Translations under genes and position numbers: made by a program
Part shown: positions 11,001-21,800 of the stretch, in pieces
Numbering within the stretch: position 1 is the first letter of the stretch
Layout: every line of letters starts with the position of its first letter
DNA from: Clavelina lepadiformis
Taxonomy: Eukaryota > Chordata > Ascidiacea > Aplousobranchia > Clavelinidae
Assembly (NCBI RefSeq): GCF_947623445.1
Contig: NC_135240.1
Location: 22,816,001 to 22,880,000 of the forward strand
Reading direction: 5' to 3'
DNA length: 64,000 nt
The notes under the pieces: model-generated
The model's input: only the letters and a program-made list of their open reading frames with translations
What the model was told of the DNA's origin: nothing
The model's database searches: none

Positions 11001-13540
11001 CAGCATGCTGTAATATGGTTTTGCTTAGCTTTTTGTTATTTTTTTTGTAATGTCATTTCCTTTCAATTTGGTTGACTTGTTGACACAAGTGTTATGTGTA
11101 AATAAAATTTGTAAAAATAAAATTTAAAATTTGTAGATATTACGTTGGTGACAAAGAAGTGTATGTCCTGTCAAGGATTAATTCGATTCCCAAATTATCA
11201 AAGTGGCTTTCACAATTTTGACAACACCTTCTTGCTGACAGTCAAGCTATGTTCATACTTAATTAGAGGAATTGAAGTTAGCATTATGATATTTTAGCAT
11301 TATTTTGTATAGTTACAATAGAATTCACATAATTTGGCTTTGTTTTAATTGCCATTATGCCAAGTTTACGTAATATAGCAGTTACCGGCTTTTTAATGGT
11401 CCTTTGCAGATGTTCATTAGTCAAAATTTACCATGTTGTTCTTTTATTACAGGATTATAACAATTATATAATTTAATACCTAACTTCGTCAATTTAAAAG
11501 GCAATTTAAGTTTAATCAATTTTTTCTGAATGTTTCATTCAAGTGAAATGAAGTCATTGATAAGTCTTAATTTACTATTAATAATTTCAGTCTTACCTAA
11601 TGTTGGAAGAAATTTGTTGCTGGAAGTTTATAATTTATAAAAGTGTTTTTTTGATTTGTAGAATCATGTTTGCATTGAAAGAAACTTGAAAACTCTGTTT
11701 TATGGACTGGAGGACAAACTACCTATTTCTAAATTTAGAAATGCGGTTTATCATTTTTGTGCACTCCAAGAGTATTCCTATGACTTTGTGTGCTATAAAT
11801 GTGGTACTTCACCAAAAATATTAGTTGGAGATGGCAACTGGAAGAACACATGTCAAATACCCAGTATGAGATTGCTAGAAGTGAATCCATTCTGTTTACA
11901 TGGTTTTTTAGCTGTTTTTGATTTGTTTGGGTTTAGTTGATGATCTGAAAAGGGATGAACATAGATGTTATGTTGAAGATATAAATCCGGAAGAAGTTTG
12001 GTTAAGTTATTGTAAAGAAATACTCGGACGGGGTTTCTTTAGTGATTAACTTTTAACTAATATTATCAATTCTTTTTGTAAGGTATATAGTTCGTTTGTT
12101 ACTGGGTGATAGTTGATATTACTCAATTCAGGTCCAACAAATAATCCATGGAAAGTTGATTTGAAGTTTGACAAAATCTCTCCTTGGATGGGTTTCAAAT
12201 TCAATGTATTGAGATTATTTGTAACACTAGCTATCTGCCTAACCGTTACATTATTTGAAGGCAATTGATGTTACTAACGCTGAAGTGTTTATTTATGATC
12301 CACTTGGGAGGGAAAAGACCATCGCTCCAACCATTACAACTAATTTAACGTAAGCTGAAGCTGTGATTAAAACATTGGCTTGTAATCTGTCATGGAATGG
12401 TACATGAAATTTGTCCAATGATTGACAAAAAAGTTTTATTACTATTAACAAATACACAGGTGGTATACCGTGGACATATGGGATTTTAATGTACCCAACA
12501 GTGAGTCAATAAGGACCTTTGTGCTTTCACAAACAAATTTCAATGTTTGTAATATTATCACACCTATCACTTGGGCTCGCATGAGCTTAAAATTCGGGTT
12601 CGGTACTTTACAAGTATTTATACTGTACTGATATATTTCAATTGTAAATAGATTCTTCCAGAAATTTCATAACATGAAATTGCATCAACCAAATTCATCT
12701 TACGAAGACGCAAAAGTGGTGATGTACAGCCACAATGTACAAAAAGATTCCCACAGTTGTGGGCCCCTCTCTCTCATGGTAAGTGTTCAATCATACAAGA
12801 TTAACCCCCTAACTCATATCTTGTTACGCCCTAACGATGCAGCCACATGGTAGTTTGCCTTATAGCTATAATATTTGTTGTTCAATATGTATGTAAGACC
12901 ACAATTGCATAATAATTGTAGAAGAAGAGCTTGACTTTTACTAGTTGAGTGCTAATGTGCACTTTACAATTCATAGAACATTTAGACTGTGGACATATGT
13001 GGGAGATTATACATTTTTCTGGATTATATGTGACAAAATATTGTAAACTTGAAAATGCCTATCCACTGAAAGCTACTTCTACGTTATGTTTATGTAGGCT
13101 GCCCAGCAATACATGAAAAATGAATTTCAAGAATTTAGAGAGGCTTCCACAGATTGTAATGCAATACGCATTGCAATTGGAAATATGCTGCTTAGACATT
13201 GTGGTAAGTCCATGCTTAATTTATTTGGGGTCCCATTAATTCAATGAAAAATAATATTATTTCACTTCATGTTTTGTTTTTAGACGAAGAGAACCTTGAC
13301 GAATTTTGTGTTCATTGTTCGAAAACAACATCAAGGAGCACTGCATGGGTAAATAGTTTTCGCCTGAAGTTGTTCAATGTAATGTCATAACATTAAGGCT
13401 TCTATTACAGCAATATCAAACTGCTTTGCCTATTTCTCTTTCAGTATGCATGTGATCAATGCTGCCGCTGGATACACGAATCCTGCTCTCCTGAACCGGC
13501 AGAAAAAGAACAGTTCTTATGCAAACATTGCACAATTTAA
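8097..13540 (+). CDS. Transposon-borne C2H2-SWIM-Cys cluster-Ulp1-like-PHD protein
   Basis: About 14 exons: 8097-8304, 8435-8542, 9693-10407, 10763-10977, 11137-11276, 11662-~11902, 11937-12040, 12132-~12220, 12261-12349, 12460-~12489, 12662-12778, 13098-13203, 13284-13348, 13445-13540. Phases agree at most junctions; the 11.9-kb and 12.5-kb junctions are uncertain, with very short introns or damage. Modules in order: three C2H2-like fingers (CFLC, CPFC, CKICSQC...H), a SWIM finger CQCPIAKGDNVFCVH near 10294-10338, Cys pairs CPICKG and CMSC, the block HNFDNTFLLTVKLCSYLIRG, then CYKCGTSPKILVGDGNWKN. An Ulp1/C48-like segment follows (VFIYDPLG ... VQKDSHSCGPLSLM, candidate catalytic Cys at 12758). 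A C-terminal PHD finger has the Cys4-His-Cys3 spacing (CVHC, CDQC, WIHESC, CKHC). From memory, the middle part resembles animal proteins annotated HMG domain-containing protein 3-like. Being inside the inverted arms, it is the candidate mobility protein. Confidence 0.78.
8852..9209. mobile_element. 358-bp hAT MITE nested in the KDZ-like element
   Basis: The ends are CAGGCATGCACAAC and its reverse complement GTTGTGCATGCCTG, and the subterminal regions are rich in GCGGCCCGC. An exact 8-bp duplication CTGTAAGA lies on both sides (8844-8851 and 9210-9217), the size made by hAT transposase. It occupies the intron between the second and third exons of the element's gene. It has no coding capacity. 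Confidence 0.92.
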
Positions 13541-13552
13541 TTCATGTACTGT

Positions 13553-13558
13553 AATAAA
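13553..13558 (+). promoter_or_regulatory. Poly(A) signal of the transposon gene
   Basis: AATAAA lies 13 bases after the TAA at 13538-13540. It supports the called C-terminus after the PHD finger. Confidence 0.6.
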
Positions 13559-14287
13559 ATTCTTTCCAGTTCTTAATCTGTTTGTGGTACAATTATAAGT
13601 CAGGCAAGCGTTCACTGTAAATGATTTATTGAATTAAAGCATATCAGCGGAAAGGAAGGTGTTGAAGAAAGTACTTTTAAACAATTTCCTCACTACAAAT
13701 ACATTCATCTGTAAATGTGTTTTCTTTAACTCATGCAGTCAGGAGACTTCCCAATTGAACGTGGGTCACGTGAATGATTTCACAATCCTAGGAGCAACGT
13801 GAAATGGTCTGCATCAAAAATCCTAACATGCAGTAATAATGTATGGTCAAACCACTCCATTTTTATGTTCTTCAATAGCTAAGCAAATCACTATATACCT
13901 GTAAAGTACAACAAAAGACAATAGGGTAATCAACATGTGAGGAGAAAAAAAGTAATTGGTAGCAGGCATTTTATCAGAAACACCACAAATAAGCAGTTCA
14001 ACAATAATTTTATCATGTACTTGCATAATGTATTTGTGGTTTTGCATAACTCAACATTCCTGTGGCATTCAATTTAACTTCGTGTGTAATTTGTGGGGCT
14101 TAATTTCCGTAATATAGGTAATGTATGATAATTTACTGCACAACGCAAACTTAGTGATACAGGATTTAATTAAAAAACATGATCTATTTCATTTCAAACC
14201 AGCCTTTTTAGGCATGACCTCTTTATTGTCGATCAAACCTTTAGTAAAAAAAGCTGTGAACTTTCCAGTCATAGGCTACCTAGCCTA
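13559..14287. other. Noncoding spacer between transposon gene and right arm
   Basis: AT-rich sequence between the poly(A) signal and the right tandem array. No exon or element end is visible; it is internal DNA of the KDZ-like element. Confidence 0.6.
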
Positions 14288-15422
14288 ACCCATGACTTCT
14301 GTAATGTCGACCCAGGCTTCATTTTATATGAGCCATGACCCTTCCAATCTCGAACCAGGCTTCAATCTACAGAACCCATGAACTCTGTAATCTCGACCCA
14401 GGCTTCGATTCATACGAGGCATGACCCTTCCAATCTATACTCAGGCTTCAATTTATACCGGCCATGACTTCTGTAATGTCGTCCCAGGCTTCATTTTATA
14501 CGAGCCATGACTTCTGTAATCCCGACCCAGGCTTCAATCTTCAGAACCCATGACCTCTGTAATCCCGACCCAGGCTTCATTTTATACGAGCCATGACCTC
14601 TGTAATCTCGAGCCAGGCTTCAATCTACAGAACCCATGACCTCTGTAATCTCGAGCCAGGCTTCATTTTATACGAGCCATGACCTCTGTAATCCCGACCC
14701 AGGCTTCAATCTACAGAACCCACGACTTCTGTAATCCCGACCCAGGCCTCAATCTACAGAACCCATGACTTCTGTAGCTTCAATCTACAGAACCCACGAC
14801 TTCTGTAATCCCGACCCAGGCTTCAACTACAGAACCCATGACCTCTGTAATCCCGACCCAGGCTTCATTTTATACGAGCCATGACCTCTGTAATCTCGAG
14901 CCAGGCTTCAATCTACAGAACCCATGACCTCTGTAGCTTCAATCTACAGAACCCATGACCTCTGTAATCCCGACCCAGGCTTCATTTTATACGAGCCATG
15001 ACCTCTGTAATCTCGAGCCAGGCTTCAATCTACAGAACCCATGACCTCTGTAATCTCGAGCCAGGCTTCATTTTATACGAGCCATGACCTCTGTAATCCC
15101 GACCCAGGCTTCAATCTACAGAACCCACGACTTCTGTAATCCCGACCCAGGCTTCAATCTACAGAACCCATGACTTCTGTAGCTTCAATCTACAGAACCC
15201 ACGACTTCTGTAATCCCGACCCAGGCTTCAACTACAGAACCCATGACCTCTGTAATCCCGACCCAGGCTTCATTTTATACGAGCCATGACCTCTGTAATC
15301 TCGAGCCAGGCTTCAATCTACAGAACCCATGACCTCTGTAGCTTCAATCTACAGAACCCATGACCTCTGTAATCTCGAGCCAGGCTTCAATCTACAGAAC
15401 CCATGACCTCTGTAATCCCGAC
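14288..15422. repeat. Tandem array of ~43-bp units, right arm (inverted)
   Basis: About 26 units, the reverse complement of the left array. Reading inward from each end, the unit variants come in the same order in both arms (shortened unit, then the ctcgtataaaatgaag variant, then the unit with tagttgaag). The arms are therefore homologous, not independently amplified. The right arm is longer because a block of about 405 bp is present twice (compare 14578 onward with 14983 onward). The innermost units, near 14288-14460, are the most diverged. Confidence 0.95.
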
Positions 15423-15489
15423 CCAGGCTTCTGAATTAGAAGCCTGGCTTGCAGGTCATAAATGGATCACTTCCCCTATTGCTAATCTA

Positions 15490-18400
15490 TGGACGAATCT
15501 CCTCTCCAGACATCATATCTGCGGTTTTCCAGCTACCGCTGTTTATTGCTGCAGCTTGTCAAACTCAAAAGCCAAAAGGTATTCGAAGGATTAAGCAGAA
15601 AACCAGAAATCATCTGCAATTAAAGTACCTCAAAAGACTTTGGCATTCAGCATAAAGTCTAAGTTAAAACTCATGATAAGGACAAGACAATGCGGGAAAA
15701 GAGACTATGCTGAAATAGTAATTGTGTTGCTGTATTAACACTTCGTGCTGAAGCAGAGTAAAGATAGTAATAGGATTGTGAACAGAGAATTTTTCGTTAA
15801 TGACATGAAAATTGAAAGATTTTTTTATTTAATTTTATATTTTGTTTTTAACAAGGCTAGCTTCTTCATCACTACTGTACCACAGACCAAACATAAAATA
15901 AATAAGCTAGATTGGAAAGTTTGCTAAGTGCACAGGGTTTAAAATTAATCATGCAAATAATGGCTATCGTTTCATCTTGTTGCTCAGGACAACGTTGGCA
16001 ACGTTTCATCTTGTATTTATTTAAAATAAGTTTTATGCTTTAAGTAAGCTTAGTTGAATGTTAAATCCTTGTATTTTTTAAAGTGGATAAGTTTTGTTTT
16101 GAATAAGTGGTTTATAAATTCATAGTTTATAACATAAAATTGTGAAAAAGTTAAAAATTCGCTTACAAAGCTTAATTTCTTCCACAACGGCTGATCACCG
16201 AATAAACAACGTTGTAATAGAAGTTACGTTTTAAATAACAGTAATGTTAGATTAGTTATTATTATCAGACTATATGCACAGTAAGCTCACAGGGTAGCCT
16301 AATATGTTTTTGGAGTAAAAAGTAACACCAAAGTAGTTTATATTGGCCCACACTTTCTCAACAAATAACGATTTCCCCAAACCAACTATAGTGTGCTCTT
16401 TCGGTGTTCAATGTCGCCATCTGTGGTAAACGTTAGGAGAAAAGAAACCGTGGGCGTTAGTAGGCGACAAGCCACCGAGCTCAAATTGTTTCCTAAAACT
16501 CAAATCTGTTGAGAATATCTCATGTCTTTTCTCAATACTGTTGAAGATGAGAAACTTTCTGTCGGGCCTAGGCTACATAGGTCTGCAGCCTACTCTGTTC
16601 TGCTTTAGGTAACGCCCTGGTTAGCTTGTCTGTAGGTATACCGTTTGTGTGTTCAGTGTGCGCGGGACCCGAACAGCCAGCAGCAGGACCTAAAAAGCAG
16701 AAAGGCTTTCGTATTAGACTATGAGCTGTTCTACTTCTTTTGTCATAACGTAACGTTAGCCTGCCACATCATTAGACAATTACAATATCATAGTGTTTGC
16801 GTTAAGATTTTGTTGAAAGACCACTGGTCATCACCAACCTGTTAAAAGTCACTGCATGAAGTTAAAAAAATGTTAATTTTGTATAGGAGCGTCCTTTAGT
16901 TTTTGCAGATATGTTATGGCTGTATGGTACTGTCAGACGGGCGTACTTACTGCCTTTTCACAAATAGATGTAAGCTAGGCCACCCTTGGTGGAATGGGCT
17001 ACAACCTTATGCTAAACGATAAGATTATGTGGGTCTAATGCAGAAGTGCACAACCAAATGATGTCACATTTTGAGTATAGCTGCTGGGGCTGATACACGA
17101 TGTATTTAGCGGTTGCTGTGTATGTACTTCAGCACTAGCCTAGATCCAATTATGCTTATACTACCTTAATGTCAGAAAGTTTGTTTTCAGTACACTATTG
17201 CCCAGGTAGGCTAAAAGAGAAACTTTTAGTGCACTACCGCATTTTCAGCCTATGTATGATGCGAAATTTAAAGCAAAACGAAAGTTGTGCGTTAGAAATT
17301 CGAGACGGCAGAACGAGATTATAGCCTCGTCTCTGAGCCACAATTTAAGCTTCTGGCGTAAAAAATTTTTTGCCACAGTTGTGGTGCATCTAAAATGCGT
17401 ATGTAGCTCATCTTGCTCACGGCCAAAATCTGAGGTATAATAATTATTTCTCAACTATTGGCTGATAGTCATCAATGGACCTCACCTTATACACAAGAGA
17501 TTTAATAAACAATTGTGTGGCTTGGTGTTCAGTTATTTCCTTTATAAAGTAGGCTGTTCTCCATTGTTCAATGATTGTATATTTCAACATGTCCCATGCA
17601 GTTTTGTTGTTGACAACATTAATTCACAGATTCATTTTTATGATTTTATGTCAACACCTCGGTGGCAGAGCTGCTTTACTTAGTACAATTTTTGTGGTAC
17701 TCGAAAGTTCACGCATATACTATTATTTTTCAAATGACAACTGAATGAACAATTTTTCAAATGACCAATGAACCATTCACCTTCCCATGAATGCGAATCT
17801 GATCTGATGACCTGTGCTCTACGTCATAGGTATAGCCTACAATTTTCTTATTTGACCTACTTATTCTCATATTTATAAACACAAGCCACACAGGTGACGC
17901 ATCTGGACCAGACAGGTGGCGCATGTGAGCCTCGCTCGTGACGCATTTGAACCATATGTTTGGCTCAAATTTTTTATTTGAGTCACAATACATATGAGAT
18001 ACATCTGAGCCACACCTGTACACAATTGAGTCACGTGTGTGGTTAATATTTTTTTGGGCCCCTGGCGCAAAATCATGACTCACGAACTACAATGGTTGTT
18101 GATAAAATTAGAGCATAATGCCATCTATCTCGGCAGGCATGAATCTTGGCATGATATTTAATTTTAAACACCGACAGAAGTTACAAAACCTTTAGTGGAA
18201 AGTATGGCAGTTGCGCAAACGAGGTTCATCAACATCAATGTGCATGCCGAACTTTTTTATTTTTTTTTATTACGCCAATTGATAATAAGTAGACAACAAA
18301 GCTGGTTGTTTGAACACCAATTTATAATAAATAAAATCAAACAATCGAGAGTTCAGTGCACGCGACACGCCTATTTCAAAATTATACGGTAGCAAATTCT

Positions 18401-18819
18401 AACCACTTTAAAAAAAAAATGTTTCAATATACATAGCATTTGTATCTTTGTGTACAAGTTTTCAATTTATGTTAAATGCTGTTGTGAATGTGCAATTCAT
18501 ATATTTCTACAAAAGCTGAAGTAAAATATTCTTCGGGTTATTCCTCTAAATCGTAGAAGAAAACAAAAAATTATACTTTCAAACTTAGGATTCTTACAGA
18601 AATTTGTCCTAAGTTAGGGCAGTTAACGGTAGGTATGTACGGTACTAGTCTAGCTTAATCTTCCATCAGGACTAATTACTTATGATATATGCCATGACAA
18701 ATTGATATTAAGTTATTTTATGGTGTTTGTTGTTGCTGTTTTTAATGTACAGAAAGCTAAGAATTTGTTAATCATTACTGGTGCCATATAAGTTTGAAAA
18801 AGAATATTGGCTTCTAAAA
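15490..18819. other. Intergenic region upstream of alpha-catenin
   Basis: No gene is supported. 18047-18075 contains GGGCCCCTGGCGCAAAA, typical of a decayed DNA-transposon edge. 18246-18366 belongs to the dispersed repeat family listed separately. A 5' noncoding exon or promoter of alpha-catenin may lie here but I cannot place it. Confidence 0.5.
18246..18366. repeat. Dispersed repeat copy (SINE tail-like)
   Basis: It shares with 45371-45490 and 52047-52180 the order: gccgaactttt-like start, a segment ending in tttataataaataaa, then ttcagtgcacgc-like sequence. Copies are diverged. The most complete copy, near 52 kb, has a tRNA-like head. Confidence 0.45.
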
Positions 18820-21800
18820 ATGAGTTCCGTTGCATCTTCAAATTCGGGCCAAAAATGGAATCCAAAGAATTTGGAAATTAGAACGTTGTCCGTTGAAAAA
18901 ACACTTGAACCGTTGGTCATACAAGTTACAACTTTAGTTAACAATAAAGGTCCATCAAACAAGAAGAAAGGCAAAAGTAAAAAGCCCAAGGTTAGTTACT
19001 AGTGTGGATCAAACTATACCTTTTGTGCTGCACAGAAGCTAATATTTCCCTTCCAGAAATGTTGGTTTTAGTTAATTTTAATTACAAATTGTTTTGAAGC
19101 CTTCCATCTGCGTATAGCAAAGCATGTGACAAACTGTCACTAGATAATACTCTTCTAGTCACTTCTTAGTATAAGATTAATCTATGAGATATACTATATA
19201 TATATGTTAAGGCTTATTTCGAATTTGTTTCACACTTGAAATGTTTAAGGTACTGGTTGAAGATGTTGAACGAGCTACTGCGTCATTCATTGAACGGGGT
19301 GTTGAAATAGCTCGAGAAAATCCTGAACTTCGAGCTGAGATGGAAGAAGCCATTGAAGACACACGTAGAGATGGAGAAGTTATGTCACGCACTTCACATG
19401 AATTTGCTGATGATCCTTGTTCCTCCATGAAGGTATATTTATAACTTTCACCAAGTTTAGTTTAATGATGCACACTTCCATAATGATTTCTTAAGTCCAA
19501 CATGTCATGATTACTTTAAATATGAGTATCAACAGTTTTGCATAATGGAGTTTAAGGCACTTGTTTGTGTTGACGCAATGTAAATTCCTTCTTTATTTCG
19601 CTGATTGATAATTTAATTAATTGCTTGTACCGCCCTTTGACTGCTTGGTACTACTGTACTACTTTCATGTTCCTGGTTATAAGCATCTTTGTCTTGTAAA
19701 TCAAAAATACAACACATATAATGTGTTTTTTTTTGCGTTTTGTAAATTTAATTAAAACATTGTAAGATGATGAAGTTTGTTAAAAAGTGCTGTGTGGCTG
19801 TATATATATATATGCTTGGTAAAAGATATTTAAAACATGTTTAACATATACTTGTGTTTCTTACAGAGGGGTAGCATGGTGCGAGCTGCCAGAGCATTGC
19901 TGTCTTCTGTAACTAGACTTTTAATCCTTGCTGACATGGCAGATGTGTTCAATTTATTACGTCGGTTGAAAATTGTTCGGAAAAGTATTGCTGCTGTGAA
20001 GGAATCTACTAATCAAGATGATTTGGTGAAAAATTTTATGGTGAGGCCAAGGGCTTAAATCTGAGTTGTGTAGCATTTTTTTAGAAACGTTTACGTGCTG
20101 GAGTGCATACTATGGACCTTGTAGTTAGGGTTGTACTTTCTAAACGAAACTTTAACAGTTTAACAACGAAACAATTTTCAGGAATTACGATTCACATATT
20201 TTATTGATTTTAAACAAAGGTAGGTTGTTTGTTAGTCTATAAAATTATATTCTATAGGCTTTCGGGACAGATCTGGCTAAGCTGAACCATGCAACCATGC
20301 TTCGGCAAAACGACTTGAAAGACTTAAGAAGGAGAGATGAGCTGGCTGCGGCGAGAGCTGAGTTAAAAAAGAATAGCATGATGCTTTACACTTCTTCACT
20401 GGTGAGTACTAGAGCTGTTTTTGTTGATGCTAGTAATGGCCATATTGGTCTTATTTTATGACGCCATGATTGGAAATAGTCATAGTTTTTCAACCTGTAA
20501 CCTCATGGTTGTATTTGAAGTGTGGTAAAGCAAAATAATTATATAAATAATATCAAAATGTCACTTTGTTTCCAGGCGACTTTGAGACATCCTGAAGTGG
20601 CAGCAGCTAAGGCTAATCGTGACTTCGTTTTCAAACGTGTTCTAAATGCATTGGATCGCATATCTAATGCTGTACAGGTATTATATGTATTTCATTTTGA
20701 CACTGTTTTCCCTAAAAGTAGCAACTGTGAATTCTACGGTCATATTAGGGATATGCCGTGAGAAGGATAATTCGGGTACATGCGAATCCGAATATCATAA
20801 ACATTCACCCAAATGAATCCCGAATCTATTCATATCAGATGATAATGATAAAATTTCATCAAAAAGGTGCCAAATATTGCTTGTAACATGACACAATTGC
20901 AAAACATTAATAACCAAATGGTGATTTGAAAAGCAAAATCCTTAAAGTGAGAGGCAAGTCTAAAAACAAGTTGATCTTGAAAGAACACTATTTACTGAAC
21001 ATTCTGGTAAACTATTTTTGACAATTAATTTGTGAAAGAAATTAGCTATGTGAAGCATTGTAATTGAACAATTTAAATTCAATTATTATAATAAATTATA
21101 CAATTAAATAAAATATTAAAATAATAAATATATAAAATCAATTGTTTTAAACCTAAAAAATCCGTTAGCCCATTCAGTTGCGTTTGTGAAATTACAGTAT
21201 CCTTTGTACCACATAGGCCGTCAAAAAGGTAATGTACTGGTTGTTGTGATTGGGCTGTAAGCAGTCACCTATCAAGCTATTGGCAGTTAGAACAATCTAT
21301 ACAGGTGGATCAGATACATACATGATATACAGTAGGTATTGCTAAATTTGCGAATGTTGTCTGTGATCACCTATAACATCACAAGAGCCTTGCTCTGTGT
21401 CCCAATTAGAATTAGGCCAATTTTGCGATTTTCTTTTGCTTATAATTACCAAACTAAGAATTATTTTCAAAACTATTTTATCAGAATATTGAGTGAGTAC
21501 TATCTTTTCATATCAGATCAACTTGTTTTCAGACTTGCTCCTCACCTTAAGTAAATGACCTTCAACAAGAAATGTTGGCTATAGTTTAACTTAGCCAGCA
21601 AACTTGATCGTTATATCTTACCGAAGTCAATATATGTATAAATAATAATTGGTATTTAGGTTTTTCATTGTTAGTATTTGTGTTCGTCTGAAAATTCCCC
21701 AGAAGCTATATTCGGCAAATTTATTTAGGTTTGGGTTCATGTTGGGCCATCCCCACTGTATATGCTATAGTTATTGTAATTTAACGTGGTCTCTGTATAG

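Larger units (their letters stand above)
7035..15481 (+). mobile_element. 8.45-kb KDZ/Zisupton-like DNA transposon with tandem-repeat TIRs
   Basis: A perfect 8-bp direct repeat CTAATCTA flanks the element (7027-7034 and 15482-15489). Between the copies lie inverted arms. After four or five variable terminal bases both arms read GGGGAAGTGATCCATTTATG and continue as a near-identical inverted copy, including a hairpin and then arrays of a ~43-bp tandem repeat. The left arm is about 0.69 kb and the right about 1.19 kb. The interior carries one intron-rich plus-strand gene (8097-13540) with C2H2, SWIM, Cys-cluster, Ulp1-like and PHD modules. Known KDZ (Kyakuja-Dileera-Zisupton) transposons combine SWIM fingers, Cys-cluster domains and Ulp1 proteases, which is why I place it near them. 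I did not identify a full DDE catalytic domain, so the superfamily call is inference. The near-identity of the arms argues for recent movement. Confidence 0.8.

Noticed and set aside
12046-12264. Minus-strand ORF of 72 codons
   Set aside because: Overlaps plus-strand exons reading NPWKVDLKFDKISPWMG that continue the family; no motif on the minus strand.
19207-19428. Ser-rich minus-strand ORF
   Set aside because: Exact antisense shadow of alpha-catenin exon 2.
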